A DNA stretch of 64,000 nt from assembly GCF_014648995.1 (NCBI RefSeq), contig NZ_BMSE01000002.1, positions 186,001 to 250,000 on the forward strand, given 5' to 3'. The DNA is from Streptomyces massasporeus (GTDB lineage: Bacteria; Actinomycetota; Actinomycetes; Streptomycetales; Streptomycetaceae). The notes beneath the pieces were generated by a model, which was given only the letters and a program-made list of their open reading frames with translations, was not told the origin of the DNA and did not search any database. Numbering within the stretch: position 1 is the first letter of the stretch; every line of letters starts with the position of its first letter. Positions 16,092 through 24,275 of the stretch are shown here, piece after piece. Position numbers and translations under genes: made by a program.

Positions 16092-17405
16092 ATGGAGTCT
16101 CCGGTATTCGAGGAAATCGACCCCGCGAGCGACTGCGACTGCCCCGGCTGCGTCCACTGGCGCCGCGCCCTGCCGCATTCCTGGGCGGGCCGGGCCGGCG
16201 CCCACCCGGCCGCGCATCGGGCTCTCGCCCTGGCCGCCGTCGCCTCGGCCGCGCTCGGCGCGGGTCACGCCGTCCCGGCCGCCGCCGCCCCGCACGCACC
16301 CCACCGACCGGGCATCCCCGCAGGTGACGAGCCCGACACCCCCCAGGGCGCCCCGGCCCCGCTGCACGGCCCCGAAGGCCGTCCGGCCAAGCCCTCGGTC
16401 GCCCCCAAGCCCACCGCCATCACCCGCACGGAGATCATCAACCGGGCCAAGATCTGGGTCGCCGCGAAGGTGCCCTACAGCATGAGTGCCTATTGGTCCG
16501 ACGGTTACCGGCAGGACTGCTCCGGCTATGTCTCGATGGCCTGGAAGCTGCCCGGAAACGAATGGACGGGCAGCCTCGCGCAGTACGGGGAGAAGATTTC
16601 CAAGGAGGAACTCCAGCCGGGCGACATTCTGCTGTTCCACAATGCGTCCGACCCCGAGCAAGGCTCGCACGTCACCATTTTCGGCGGCTGGACGGACGCC
16701 TCGCACACCTCCTACACCGCCTACGAGCAGACTCGCCCGCACACCCGCCGGCAGTCGACCCCGTATGCCTATTGGAACAACTCCGACCGGTACGTGCCCT
16801 ACCGCTACAAGGGCGTCACCCCGGAGGAGTCGGTCCCCGGCAAGGACGGCGGCCAGCCGGGCGCCCCGGCCGCCACGCCGTATCCGGGAGCGGCGTATTT
16901 CGGCCCCGGCGCGAACAACAAGTACGTCACGCAGCTCGGCCGCATGCTCGTCGCGCGCGGGGCCGGCGGCTCCTACGCGTCGGGCCCCGCGCCGCGCTGG
17001 ACCGACGCCGACCGGCGGGCGACCCGGGCGTTCCAGACGGCGCAGGGCTGGACGGGCGCGGAGGCCGACGGGCTGCCCGGCCCGCACACCTGGGAGCTGC
17101 TGGTCACCGGCAAGGGCAAGGAGGTGAAGGACGGGGCGGTCGGCCCGCCGCCCGCCTCCCACGGCGTCCCCGGCTACCCGGGGCGGGCGATGTTCCGCCC
17201 CGGCGCGAACAACACCTACGTCACCCAGCTCGGCAAGCGGCTCGTACGGAAGGGGTTCGGCAGGTTCTACCGGGTCGGGCCGGGGCCGATCTGGAGCGAG
17301 GCGGACCGGCGGGCCGTCGAGGCCTTCCAGCGCACCCAGGGCTGGCGGGGCGGCGCGGCGGACGGCTACCCGGGGCCGGAGACCTGGCGGCGCCTCTTCT
17401 CGTAG
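16092..17405 (+). CDS. NlpC/P60-type cell-wall hydrolase with two peptidoglycan-binding-like domains
   Basis: 437 residues. The first 22 residues hold a cysteine cluster (SDCDCPGCVHW: Cys15, 17, 20). A hydrophobic export segment follows (ALALAAVASAALGAGHA, about 44-60), then a papain-like NlpC/P60-type domain with Cys143 (QDCSGYVSM) and His193 (GSHVTIFGG). Two repeated peptidoglycan-binding-like domains end the protein, each starting YPGxAxFxPGANNxYVTQLG (about 263-337 and 362-437). It should bind and cut peptidoglycan or a related cell-wall peptide outside the membrane. The Cys-rich motif in front of the export segment is unusual for a secreted hydrolase. The ATG follows GTGAGGGGAATCGC. It is upstream of, and in line with, the SPFH gene. 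Confidence 0.78.
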   Translation: MESPVFEEIDPASDCDCPGCVHWRRALPHSWAGRAGAHPAAHRALALAAVASAALGAGHAVPAAAAPHAPHRPGIPAGDEPDTPQGAPAPLHGPEGRPAKPSVAPKPTAITRTEIINRAKIWVAAKVPYSMSAYWSDGYRQDCSGYVSMAWKLPGNEWTGSLAQYGEKISKEELQPGDILLFHNASDPEQGSHVTIFGGWTDASHTSYTAYEQTRPHTRRQSTPYAYWNNSDRYVPYRYKGVTPEESVPGKDGGQPGAPAATPYPGAAYFGPGANNKYVTQLGRMLVARGAGGSYASGPAPRWTDADRRATRAFQTAQGWTGAEADGLPGPHTWELLVTGKGKEVKDGAVGPPPASHGVPGYPGRAMFRPGANNTYVTQLGKRLVRKGFGRFYRVGPGPIWSEADRRAVEAFQRTQGWRGGAADGYPGPETWRRLFS

Positions 17406-17489
17406 ACCCCTCGGTCCGCCCTCGCCCTTCCGGGCGGTCCCCCACCGACCACTGTTGTGACGCATCTGGCGCGGAGGCTGGAGGCACGC

Positions 17490-18614
17490 ATGAGTACGAC
17501 CACTTCCCACCCGTCCGAGCCCGACGGACCGGCCGACGGACCGGTCCGGCCCGCCCGGCTCATCCAGAACGAGGCCACCACCGAGATCCCCGTCCACCTG
17601 CTGTTCCGCGACGACCCCGATCCGGCGCCGGTGCCGCTGAAGCCGGCGGTCGTGGGCCGAAGGCAGGGCACGGGGGAGCAACCGCGCCTGCGGCGCCCGG
17701 CGGTCGGCGCCCCGAAGCGCCCGGTGCCGCAGGTCGATCCCGACCTGGCGGAGCGGCCCGCGCGGGTGCTGCCCGGCGCGGTGGGCGTACTGGCCGGAGC
17801 CTGTGGCGCCGCCGGGTGCGTGGCGACCTCCTGGTGGGCCGGGGTGCTCCCGCCGCTCGCGGTGGAGGCGCTGCGGCTGCCCGGGTACACCGGGGCCGGG
17901 CTCGGGCTCGCGCAGTGGGCGGCGTACGCCGGGGCCGGGGCGCTCGGGCTGTTCGGGCTCGGCGGGCTCGCCCGGGGCCGTGCCGGGCGGGCCTGGGTGC
18001 TGGACCTGTTCGGCCGTTACCGGGGGACCGTCCGGCGCTCCGGCCTGCTGTGGGTGAATCCGCTGCTGCTGCGCCGCCGGGTGGACGTGCGGCTGCGGCA
18101 CTGGCGCAGCGAGCCCGTGCCCGCGGCCGACGGGAGCGGGGTCGCGCTGCGGGTGGTCGTCCTGGTGGTGTGGCGGGTGCGGGACACGGCCCGGGCCATG
18201 CTGGGCGTCGAGGACCACGAGGCGTATCTGCGCGAGTGCGTCGAGGCGGGGCTGGCCCGGGTACCGGTGGCGATGCCGGGCGGGCCGAGGGGAGCCGGGG
18301 ACGCGGCGGGCGAGGCGCTGACCCGGCTGGTGGCGGCGGACGCGGCCCCGGTCGGTCTGGAGGTGTTCTCCGTGCAGCCGGTGCGCGTGGAGTACGCCCC
18401 CGAGGTCGCCGCCGCGATGCACCGCCGCCGGATCGCCGCGCTGGACGCCCAGCACCGGGCGAGCGTGCTCACCTCGGTCGTGGACTCGGTGGAGGACACG
18501 GTGACCCGGCTGACCATGCGGGGCCTGGTGGAACTCGACGACTACGAGCGCAAGGTACTGGTGAAGGACTTGACGGTGGCGTTCTGCGCCGGACGGGGCG
18601 AAACAGCTCCGTGA
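17490..18614 (+). CDS. SPFH/band 7 domain membrane protein
   Basis: 374 residues from the ATG 17490, which has GGAGG 6 bases upstream; a GTG at 17457 is the longer alternative. A proline-rich cytoplasmic start precedes two hydrophobic segments (about residues 85-150, GAVGVLAGACGAAGCVATSWWAG and AQWAAYAGAGALGLFGLGGLA). The SPFH domain follows (RYRGTVRRSGLLWVNPLLL, RRRVDVRLRHWRSEPVPAAD, VVVWRVRDTARAMLGVEDHEAYLRE), ending with AAAMHRRRIAALDAQHRASV and a short helical tail. Band 7 proteins scaffold membrane microdomains. Its place between a wall hydrolase and lpmP suggests an envelope role near the growing tip, which is inference. Confidence 0.82.
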   Translation: MSTTTSHPSEPDGPADGPVRPARLIQNEATTEIPVHLLFRDDPDPAPVPLKPAVVGRRQGTGEQPRLRRPAVGAPKRPVPQVDPDLAERPARVLPGAVGVLAGACGAAGCVATSWWAGVLPPLAVEALRLPGYTGAGLGLAQWAAYAGAGALGLFGLGGLARGRAGRAWVLDLFGRYRGTVRRSGLLWVNPLLLRRRVDVRLRHWRSEPVPAADGSGVALRVVVLVVWRVRDTARAMLGVEDHEAYLRECVEAGLARVPVAMPGGPRGAGDAAGEALTRLVAADAAPVGLEVFSVQPVRVEYAPEVAAAMHRRRIAALDAQHRASVLTSVVDSVEDTVTRLTMRGLVELDDYERKVLVKDLTVAFCAGRGETAP

Positions 18615-18655
18615 TTGGTATGGACATGTTCAACAACCGCCCATAATCTCGAACT

Positions 18656-18667
18656 TGGTCTAGACCT
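18656..18667. promoter_or_regulatory. DasR-type (dre-like) site upstream of lpmP
   Basis: TGGTCTAGACCT contains the perfect palindrome GGTCTAGACC, the core of the dre sites bound by the N-acetylglucosamine-responsive regulator DasR and of the direct repeats in Streptomyces chitinase promoters. It lies 49 bases before the lpmP ATG, just downstream of a CATAAT that could be a -10. It suggests that lpmP is controlled together with chitin/GlcNAc metabolism. Confidence 0.6.
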
Positions 18668-18715
18668 ACACGCACGGCTCACCGAACTTCCCCCACGTTC
18701 TCCAGGAGCGGCAGC

Positions 18716-19321
18716 ATGCGTACAAGGACCAAGTTGTCCGCAGCCGCGGTGGGACTGGCCACGACCGGAGCCCTCGTGCTCTCCTCCGGCGGTGCCAGCG
18801 GCCACGGCTACACCGACCTCCCCATCAGCCGGCAGAAGCTCTGCCAGAACGGCACCGTGACCAACTGCGGCTCGATCCAGTGGGAGCCGCAGAGCGTCGA
18901 GGGCCCGAAGGGCTTCCCGGGCTCCGGCCCGGCCGACGGGCAGATATGCAACGCCGGGCTCGGCCACTTCAGCCAGCTCAGCGCACCGCGCACCCCCTCC
19001 GGCGGCGCCTGGCCCGCCACGAAGGTGACGGGCGGCCAGAACTACACGTTCCGCTGGCAGTTCACGGCCATGCACGCCACGACCGACTTCAAGTACTACG
19101 TCACCAAGCCCGGCTGGAACCAGAACCACAACCTGGCCCGGTCCGACCTCAACCTCACACCGTTCTTCACGGTGCCGTACAACGGGCAGCGCCCGCCCTC
19201 CACGCTCTCCCACAGCGGCAGGCTGCCGACCGGGCTGAGCGGGCGTCATGTCATCGTGGCCGTATGGACGATCGCCGACACGGCCAACGCGTTCTACGCC
19301 TGCTCGGACGTGACCTTCTGA
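18716..19321 (+). CDS. lpmP: AA10 lytic polysaccharide monooxygenase (LpmP)
   Basis: 201 residues. A signal peptide ends at about residue 29 so that His30 (HGYTDLPISRQ) becomes the N-terminus; this is the first ligand of the copper histidine brace. The second His lies in the FTAMHATTDFKYYVTK segment, and Cys pairs (KLCQNGTVTNCG, YACSDVTF) fit AA10 disulphides. AA10 enzymes oxidatively cleave chitin or cellulose. In S. lividans the equivalent gene (LpmP, as I recall) near cslA-glxA helps the tip glycan pass through or integrate with the wall. There is no extra binding domain. CCAGGAGCGGC precedes the ATG. The stop codon sits in the palindrome GAACCTCTGAGGTTC at 19320-19334. Confidence 0.88.
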   Translation: MRTRTKLSAAAVGLATTGALVLSSGGASGHGYTDLPISRQKLCQNGTVTNCGSIQWEPQSVEGPKGFPGSGPADGQICNAGLGHFSQLSAPRTPSGGAWPATKVTGGQNYTFRWQFTAMHATTDFKYYVTKPGWNQNHNLARSDLNLTPFFTVPYNGQRPPSTLSHSGRLPTGLSGRHVIVAVWTIADTANAFYACSDVTF

Positions 19322-19420
19322 ACCTCTGAGGTTCTCTTGAGTCACCGGTGCGGCCGGGGTGGGTAGGTTCCTCCCACGCCGGCCGCTCGGGTCCGGCGCA
19401 TCGACCTCGGGGGATGCGCG

Positions 19421-19915
19421 ATGGACGTGATCTTCTACGTCGTGCCCGGCCTGATCATGGTCCTGGCCCTCTTCATGGCCCACCGCGTCGTGCGGCGCTG
19501 GCTGCAGATCCGGGGCGCCTGGAACAGCGGCCTGACGGCCGAGGGCCGCTGTCTGCGGACCTTCACCACGGTCGGCGGCGGCCACGGCGACACCTCGGTC
19601 CGCACCACCCTGCACCACGTCTACGAGTTCATCGCACACGACGGCCGGGTCATCCGCTTCGAGGAGGACGGCGGCCCCGCGACGACCGTCGAGGGCGACT
19701 ACGTCACGGTCTACTACACCGACGGCCGCCAGGTCGTGGCCACGGCCGAGGCGCCCAGCCGGGCCAGGCAGGCGGTGAGCGCCCTCGGCATCCTGGCGTT
19801 CCTCGGCGTGATCGTCGTCTTCTGCGCCGGCTTCGTCACCACGTACAGCCAGACCTTCGGCCCGTACGGCGACTTCGTCTTCAGCGTCGACAGCCAGACG
19901 TCCGTGACGCCGTGA
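19421..19915 (+). CDS. DUF3592 domain membrane protein
   Basis: 164 residues. An N-terminal transmembrane helix (VIFYVVPGLIMVLALFMAHRVV) is followed by a DUF3592-like beta domain (AEGRCLRTFTTVGGG to VEGDYVTVYYTDGRQVVATAE), then a second helix (AVSALGILAFLGVIVVFCAGFV) and a short C-terminal tail. Function is unknown for the family. It is a single gene on the plus strand between lpmP and the acyl-CoA synthetase. Its last codons and stop are the first unit of a 15-bp tandem repeat that continues after the gene. Confidence 0.7.
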   Translation: MDVIFYVVPGLIMVLALFMAHRVVRRWLQIRGAWNSGLTAEGRCLRTFTTVGGGHGDTSVRTTLHHVYEFIAHDGRVIRFEEDGGPATTVEGDYVTVYYTDGRQVVATAEAPSRARQAVSALGILAFLGVIVVFCAGFVTTYSQTFGPYGDFVFSVDSQTSVTP

Positions 19916-19961
19916 ACCGTGACGCCGTGGCCCGTGACGCCGTGGCCCGTGGTGCCGTGAC
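19902..19961. repeat. 15-bp tandem repeat spanning the stop codon
   Basis: Four 15-bp units follow one another: CCGTGACGCCGTGAA (which contains the TGA stop at 19913-19915), then CCGTGACGCCGTGGC twice and CCGTGGTGCCGTGAC. The stop codon in the first unit reads TGG in the next two. This looks like amplification of the gene's own 3' end. Confidence 0.85.
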
Positions 19962-20000
19962 CCTCCACATCTGACGATACGTCAACTACCGTGCGCACCC

Positions 20001-21701
20001 ATGGACTCACGGGCGAGCACGGTCGCGGAACTCATCGCCGCCCGCTGGGGCGACCACCGCCCCGGCCTGCGCTGCGAGGACCGGACGATGACGCACCACG
20101 AGGTGGCGGCGGGCGCCGCGGCCCGCGCGGCGCTCCTCACCGATCTCCTCCCGCCGACCGCCGAACCCCACCTCGGCGTGCTGCTCGACAACACCCCCGA
20201 GTTCCCGCTCTGGCTCGCCGCGGCATCCCTGGCCGGGGCCGCGGTCGCCGGGGTCAACCCCACCCGGCGCGGCGCCGAACTCGCCCGCGACATCCTCCAC
20301 ACCGAGTGCCGCGTCCTGATCACCGAGCGGACCCACCTGCCGCTTCTGGAGGGCCTGGACCTGCGGGGCGTGCGCCTGCTGGTGACGGACACGGCGGAGT
20401 ACACCGGGCTCCTCACCCGCTACGCGGACGCCCGCCCGGACCCCTCCCGCGCCACCCCGCGCGACCGCTTCCTGCTCTACTTCACCTCCGGCTCGACGGG
20501 CACCCCCAAGGCCGCGCTCTGCTCCCAGGGCCGCCTGGCCGCCGCCGGGCACTCCCTGGCGGACCAGTTCTCCCTGAGCCCCGACGACGTCCATTACGTC
20601 TGCATGCCGATGTTCCACGGCAACGCGGTGATCGCCGACTGGGCACCCGCGCTGGTGACCGGTGCGACGGTGGCGCTGCGCCGCCGCTTCTCGGCGTCCG
20701 GGTTCCTGCCGGACGTGTGCCGGTACGGGGCGACGTACTTCACGTACGTGGGCCGGGCGATCCAGTACGTCCTCGCGACCGCGCAGCGAGGGGACGACCG
20801 GGACAATCCCTTGCGCCTGGGCTTCGGCACGGAGGCGGGAGCGGTGGACGCGGCGGCATTCGAGCGGCGGTTCGGGGTGCGGCTGGTGGAGGGCTACGGC
20901 TCCTCGGAGGGCGGGGCGGCGATCCCGTGGTCGCCGGGCACCCCGCCCGGCGCGGTCGGCCGGGCGGCGGCCGGGCTCGTCGTCCTCGACCAGGAGACCC
21001 GCGAGGAGTGCCCGGCGGGCGTCTTCGACGGGGCGGGGCGGCTGCTCAACGGGGACGAGGCGATCGGCGAACTGGTCAACCGCGGCCCCAGCCCCTTCGA
21101 GGGCTACTGGCGCAATCCCCGGGCGGAGGCGGAACGCCGCGGGTGGGGGTCCTCCCGCTCGAGCGAAGCCGCGGGTGGGGGAGGCTGGTACTGGACGGGC
21201 GACCTCTTCTACCGCGACACCGACGGCTACCTCTACTTCGCCGGACGCACCGACGACCGCCTCCGCGTGGACGGGGAGAACCTGGCGGCCGCGATGATCG
21301 AGAACATCCTGGCCCGCTACGAGGGCGCCGAGGCGGTGTGCGTGTACGCCGTACCGGACCCGGTCACCGGCGACCAGGTCATGGCCACGCTCGCCGGCAC
21401 CTTCGACCCGCTGTCCTTCGCGGAGTTCCTGCTCGCCCAGCCGGACCTCGGGACCAAGATGGCGCCCCGGTTCGTGCGGGTGGTGGAGCGGATGCCGGTG
21501 ACGGCCACCCACAAGATCCGCCGGGCGGAGCTGCGCAGGGAGGGCCTCTGCGGCCCGGACCCGGTGTGGTGGCGGAGGCCGGGGGAGTGCACGTACCGCA
21601 GGCTGACCGACGGCGACCTCGAAAACGCTGAGGGGCCTCTCGCTCCCACGAGAGGCCCCTCATCCGTGCGCCGCCAGGGACTCGAACCCCGGACCCGCTG
21701 A
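20001..21701 (+). CDS. Acyl-CoA synthetase / AMP-dependent ligase
   Basis: 566 residues. The adenylation motif LLYFTSGSTGTPKAAL lies at about 155-170, followed by VEGYGSSEGGAAIPW, the YWTGDLFYRDTDGYLYFAGRTDD hinge and the C-terminal THKIRR Lys region. This is the long-chain/aryl acid-CoA ligase arrangement, activating a carboxylate with ATP and CoA. The natural-looking end is at about residue 540 (YRRLTDGDLEN), near base 21620. From there the frame continues through a terminator hairpin and 35 bases into the antisense tRNA-Lys before a stop. The last 25 or so residues are therefore encoded by non-protein sequence and probably reflect loss of an earlier stop. The substrate is unknown. Confidence 0.85.
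   Translation: MDSRASTVAELIAARWGDHRPGLRCEDRTMTHHEVAAGAAARAALLTDLLPPTAEPHLGVLLDNTPEFPLWLAAASLAGAAVAGVNPTRRGAELARDILHTECRVLITERTHLPLLEGLDLRGVRLLVTDTAEYTGLLTRYADARPDPSRATPRDRFLLYFTSGSTGTPKAALCSQGRLAAAGHSLADQFSLSPDDVHYVCMPMFHGNAVIADWAPALVTGATVALRRRFSASGFLPDVCRYGATYFTYVGRAIQYVLATAQRGDDRDNPLRLGFGTEAGAVDAAAFERRFGVRLVEGYGSSEGGAAIPWSPGTPPGAVGRAAAGLVVLDQETREECPAGVFDGAGRLLNGDEAIGELVNRGPSPFEGYWRNPRAEAERRGWGSSRSSEAAGGGGWYWTGDLFYRDTDGYLYFAGRTDDRLRVDGENLAAAMIENILARYEGAEAVCVYAVPDPVTGDQVMATLAGTFDPLSFAEFLLAQPDLGTKMAPRFVRVVERMPVTATHKIRRAELRREGLCGPDPVWWRRPGECTYRRLTDGDLENAEGPLAPTRGPSSVRRQGLEPRTR
21629..21662. terminator. Terminator within the 3' end of the acyl-CoA synthetase frame, serving the second tRNA-Lys
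   Basis: A perfect 14-bp stem, TGAGGGGCCTCTCG at 21629-21642 and CGAGAGGCCCCTCA at 21649-21662, has a 6-base loop. It lies 5 bases from the 3' end of the minus-strand tRNA-Lys and within the plus-strand reading frame. Confidence 0.85.
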
Positions 21702-21740
21702 TTAAGAGTCAGCTGCTCTAACCAACTGAGCTAGCGGCGC
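21667..21740 (-). tRNA. tRNA-Lys (anticodon CTT), copy 2
   Basis: Identical over all 74 bases to the copies at 15821 and 36428, with anticodon CTT in the loop CTCTTAA. The stop codon of the plus-strand acyl-CoA synthetase falls inside it, overlapping 35 bases antisense. Confidence 0.95.
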
Positions 21741-21870
21741 ATGACTCTCGCCAGCCATCGGAACCGTGTTCCGCGGCGGGCGACGGAGAAAATACTACCC
21801 AATGCCGAGGGGTGCTCCGGACCACCCGGGCGAGGGCCGGGGCGACGCCACGGAGATCCGGCAGAAGGAC

Positions 21871-22629
21871 CTAGATCGCCATGGAGAGCAGCACCGGGGC
21901 CGCGTGGCGGTTGAGGGCGTCCGCGGCCTGGCGCAGGCGGTGGGCGTGCTCGAGCGGGAGGGACAGGGCGAGGCAGCCGACGGAGGAGCCGGCCGTGATC
22001 GGGACGGCCGCGCAGACCGTGCCGACGGCGTACTCCTGGAGGTCCAGGACGGGCACGGTGGGCGGCTGGGCCTCCAGGCGGGAGAGCAGGAGCCGGTCAC
22101 TGGTGATGGTGCGCGAGGTGAGGCGGGCCATCTTGTGCCGGGCGAGGTGGTCGCGGCGCCCGGCGTGGTCGAGCTGGGTGAGCAGGCTCTTGCCGATGGC
22201 CGTGGCGTGGGCCGAGGAGCGGAAGTCGACCCACTCGTTGACCTTGGGCGCGTCCGGGCTGTCGGCGTACTGGGTGATGCTGATCTCGCCGTCGACGTAC
22301 CGGCTCATGTAGACGGCGGCGCCGACCGAGTCGCGCAGCCGGTCGAGGGTGCGCTGGAGCTTGTCGCGCAGGGCCTGCTCGCGGTGCTGGGCGGAGCCGA
22401 GGCGGGCCAGGGTCTCGCCCGTGACGTACGCGCCGTCGGCGATCTGCTCGACGTAGCCCTCGCGGCGCAGCATGCGCAGGAGCGCGGTCAGTCGCTCCGG
22501 TGTGATGCCGGTCTGCCGGGATATCTCGGCGTCGGTGACACCGCTGGAACCGCGCGCCACCGTCTCCAGGACGCGCAGGGCTTCCTGGGCCGAGTGGTAC
22601 GGGGTGGTCGGCTCGTGCTTCAGCGCCAC
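21871..22629 (-). CDS. IclR family transcriptional regulator
   Basis: 252 residues. The N-terminal winged helix-turn-helix is at about 12-75 (EALRVLETVARGSSGVTDAE, ISRQTGITPERLTALLRMLR, REGYVEQIADGAYVTGE). The IclR effector domain follows (VGAAVYMSRYVDGEISITQY; SSAHATAIGKSLLTQL; YAVGTVCAAVPITAGSSVGCLALSLP). Family members sense small aromatic or organic acids and control the adjacent catabolic genes. Here the neighbour is the minus-strand ehuBCDA-like transporter just upstream, and across it the amidase/isomerase cluster. It starts at the ATG 22629. A 15-bp inverted repeat, AACCT-N5-AGGTT, lies 47 bases upstream and could be its own operator. Confidence 0.87.
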   Translation of the reverse strand: MALKHEPTTPYHSAQEALRVLETVARGSSGVTDAEISRQTGITPERLTALLRMLRREGYVEQIADGAYVTGETLARLGSAQHREQALRDKLQRTLDRLRDSVGAAVYMSRYVDGEISITQYADSPDAPKVNEWVDFRSSAHATAIGKSLLTQLDHAGRRDHLARHKMARLTSRTITSDRLLLSRLEAQPPTVPVLDLQEYAVGTVCAAVPITAGSSVGCLALSLPLEHAHRLRQAADALNRHAAPVLLSMAI

Positions 22630-22675
22630 GGTGGTCTCCCCCTGCGCTTGCTGTAGGGCCGTAATCCGGTCAGTG

Positions 22676-22690
22676 AACCTCTTCCAGGTT
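22676..22690. promoter_or_regulatory. Possible IclR operator (AACCT-N5-AGGTT)
   Basis: AACCT at 22676-22680 and AGGTT at 22686-22690 are inverted around CTTCC, giving a 15-bp palindrome of the size IclR dimers prefer. It lies in the promoter region of the iclR gene. No second copy was found near the other cluster promoters, so it may serve autoregulation only. Confidence 0.3.
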
Positions 22691-22742
22691 AACCGGCAAA
22701 GGGCTTGCGGGGAGCGGGGGTTGACAAGATTCCCGGGGCCCC

Positions 22743-22791
22743 GGACTGGGGCAATGGCACTCTGGCATATGCCAGAAGCATGCCCCAGTCC
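22743..22791. promoter_or_regulatory. Nested palindrome: hairpin enclosing TCTGGCATATGCCAGA
   Basis: The outer arms GGACTGGGGCA (22743-22753) and TGCCCCAGTCC (22781-22791) pair perfectly over 11 bp. Between them is the perfect 16-bp palindrome TCTGGCATATGCCAGA at 22761-22776. It lies between the end of the transporter ATPase gene (22838) and the iclR start (22629), so it can be a terminator, an operator, or both. The inner 14-bp CTGGCATATGCCAG recurs at 37308-37321. Confidence 0.55.
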
Positions 22792-22837
22792 CCCCTCGTG
22801 CGAGGGGTCGGGTGTTGCGCCTGGTCACGGGCCGTAG

Positions 22838-23635
22838 TCACAGCACTGCGCTGAGGAACTCCCGTGTCCGGTCCAGCTCCGGGTCGCTGAAGATCTTCTC
22901 CGGCGATCCCGACTCGATGATCCGGCCCGAATCGAACATCAGCACCTGGTCGGAGATGTCCCGGGCGAAATTCATCTCGTGGGTCACACAGAGCATCGTG
23001 ATGTCCGTGGAGCGGGCGATGTCCCTGAGGACGTCGAGGACGCCTGCGACCAGCTCGGGGTCGAGCGCGGAGGTCACCTCGTCCAGGAGCAGCACCTGCG
23101 GGCGCATCGCCAGGGCCCGGGCGATCGCCACCCGCTGCTGCTGGCCGCCGGAGAGCTGGGCCGGGTGCGCGTCGCACTTGTCGGCCAGGCCCACCATGTC
23201 CAGCAGGCCCTTGGCCCGCTCCACCGCCTCGTCCTTCGACATGCCGAGGACCGTGACCGGCGCCTCGGTGATGTTCCGCAGCACCGTCATGTTCGGGAAC
23301 AGGTTGAACTGCTGGAAGACCATCCCGATCTTCTTGCGGACCTCGCGGACCTGCTTGTCGGAGGCCGGGAAGAGCTGCTGCCCGTCGACCGTGATCGTGC
23401 CCTCGTCGGGCTTGAGCAGGGTCATCAGCAGTCGCAGGATCGTCGTCTTGCCGGATCCGGACGGCCCGATCAGGGTGACGTGCTTGCCGGCGTCGACCGA
23501 GAAGTCCAGGTGGTCCAGGACCGTGTTGCTCCCGAACTGCTTGGTGACCTGCTCCAGCCGGATCAACTCGCCGGTGCTCCGGTCGGGGTTCTTCTCGGGG
23601 TTGGTCCCGGGATTGGGGAGAGTGTCAGTGGGCAA
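22838..23635 (-). CDS. ehuA: Ectoine/polar amino acid-type ABC transporter, ATP-binding subunit (EhuA-like)
   Basis: 265 residues from the TTG at 23635. No ATG or GTG is available in this frame, and GGAGCG lies 6 bases upstream of this TTG. Walker A is GPSGSGKTT, the Q-loop is VFQQFNLFPNM, the signature is LSGGQQQR, Walker B is VLLLDEVTSAL, and the H-loop is VTHEMNF. It energises the permease pair encoded immediately upstream (23625-24988) and overlaps the EhuD-like gene by 11 bases. The set matches the annotation pattern of Streptomyces ehuBCDA, a high-affinity uptake system for ectoine/hydroxyectoine. Substrate is inferred from the binding protein. Confidence 0.75.
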   Translation of the reverse strand: MPTDTLPNPGTNPEKNPDRSTGELIRLEQVTKQFGSNTVLDHLDFSVDAGKHVTLIGPSGSGKTTILRLLMTLLKPDEGTITVDGQQLFPASDKQVREVRKKIGMVFQQFNLFPNMTVLRNITEAPVTVLGMSKDEAVERAKGLLDMVGLADKCDAHPAQLSGGQQQRVAIARALAMRPQVLLLDEVTSALDPELVAGVLDVLRDIARSTDITMLCVTHEMNFARDISDQVLMFDSGRIIESGSPEKIFSDPELDRTREFLSAVL

Positions 23636-24275
23636 GGCGTCGCTCCAGGGCTCGCAGGGCAAGGGAGGCCAGGTAGGAAATGACGATGAAGGCCACGCCG
23701 ATCACCGTCAGCGGCTCGGTGAACTGGAAGTGCTCCTGCGAGTACAGGCGCGCCTGGCCGAGCATCTCCAGCACCGTGATCGCCATGACCATCGGCGTGT
23801 CCTTGAGCATGGAGATGACGTAGTTTCCGAGCGCGGGGACGACCCGGCGCACGGCCTGCGGCAGGATCACCGCGGACCACGTCCGGTGCAGCGGCAGGTT
23901 CAGTGCCGTCGCCGCCTCCCACTGGCCGACCGGCACGGCCTCGATACCGGCCCGGTAGACCTGCATCGTGTACGTCGAGTAGTGCAGCCCGATCGCGAAG
24001 ACGCCGGTGGTCAGCGCCGAGAAGGTCAGGCCCCACTCGGGCAGCACGTAGAAGAGGAAGAACAGCTGCACCAGCAGCGGGGTGTTGCGGACGAACTCCG
24101 TGACCACGCCGACCGGCCAGGTCACCCAGCGCGAGGGCACCCGCATCAGCAGCGCCCACACCAGGCCCAGCGCGAACGAGATCAGCGAACCGAGGGCCAG
24201 GATCTGCACGGTGACCAGCAGACCGTCCCAGAGGTGCGGCATGAAGCCGCTGACTGCGCTCCAGTCCCACTTCAT
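23625..24275 (-). CDS. ehuD: ABC transporter permease (EhuD-like)
   Basis: 216 residues with the amino-acid-type (HisM/GlnP) permease fold. Helices lie at about 15-40, 50-75, 80-105 and 175-200, with the ATPase-contact loop of EAA type at GQWEAATALNLPLHRTWSAVILPQA. It starts at the ATG 24275, overlapping the stop of the preceding permease by 4 bases (ATGA). It pairs with the 24272-24988 product to form the transport channel in the cytoplasmic membrane. Confidence 0.78.
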   Translation of the reverse strand: MKWDWSAVSGFMPHLWDGLLVTVQILALGSLISFALGLVWALLMRVPSRWVTWPVGVVTEFVRNTPLLVQLFFLFYVLPEWGLTFSALTTGVFAIGLHYSTYTMQVYRAGIEAVPVGQWEAATALNLPLHRTWSAVILPQAVRRVVPALGNYVISMLKDTPMVMAITVLEMLGQARLYSQEHFQFTEPLTVIGVAFIVISYLASLALRALERRLAH

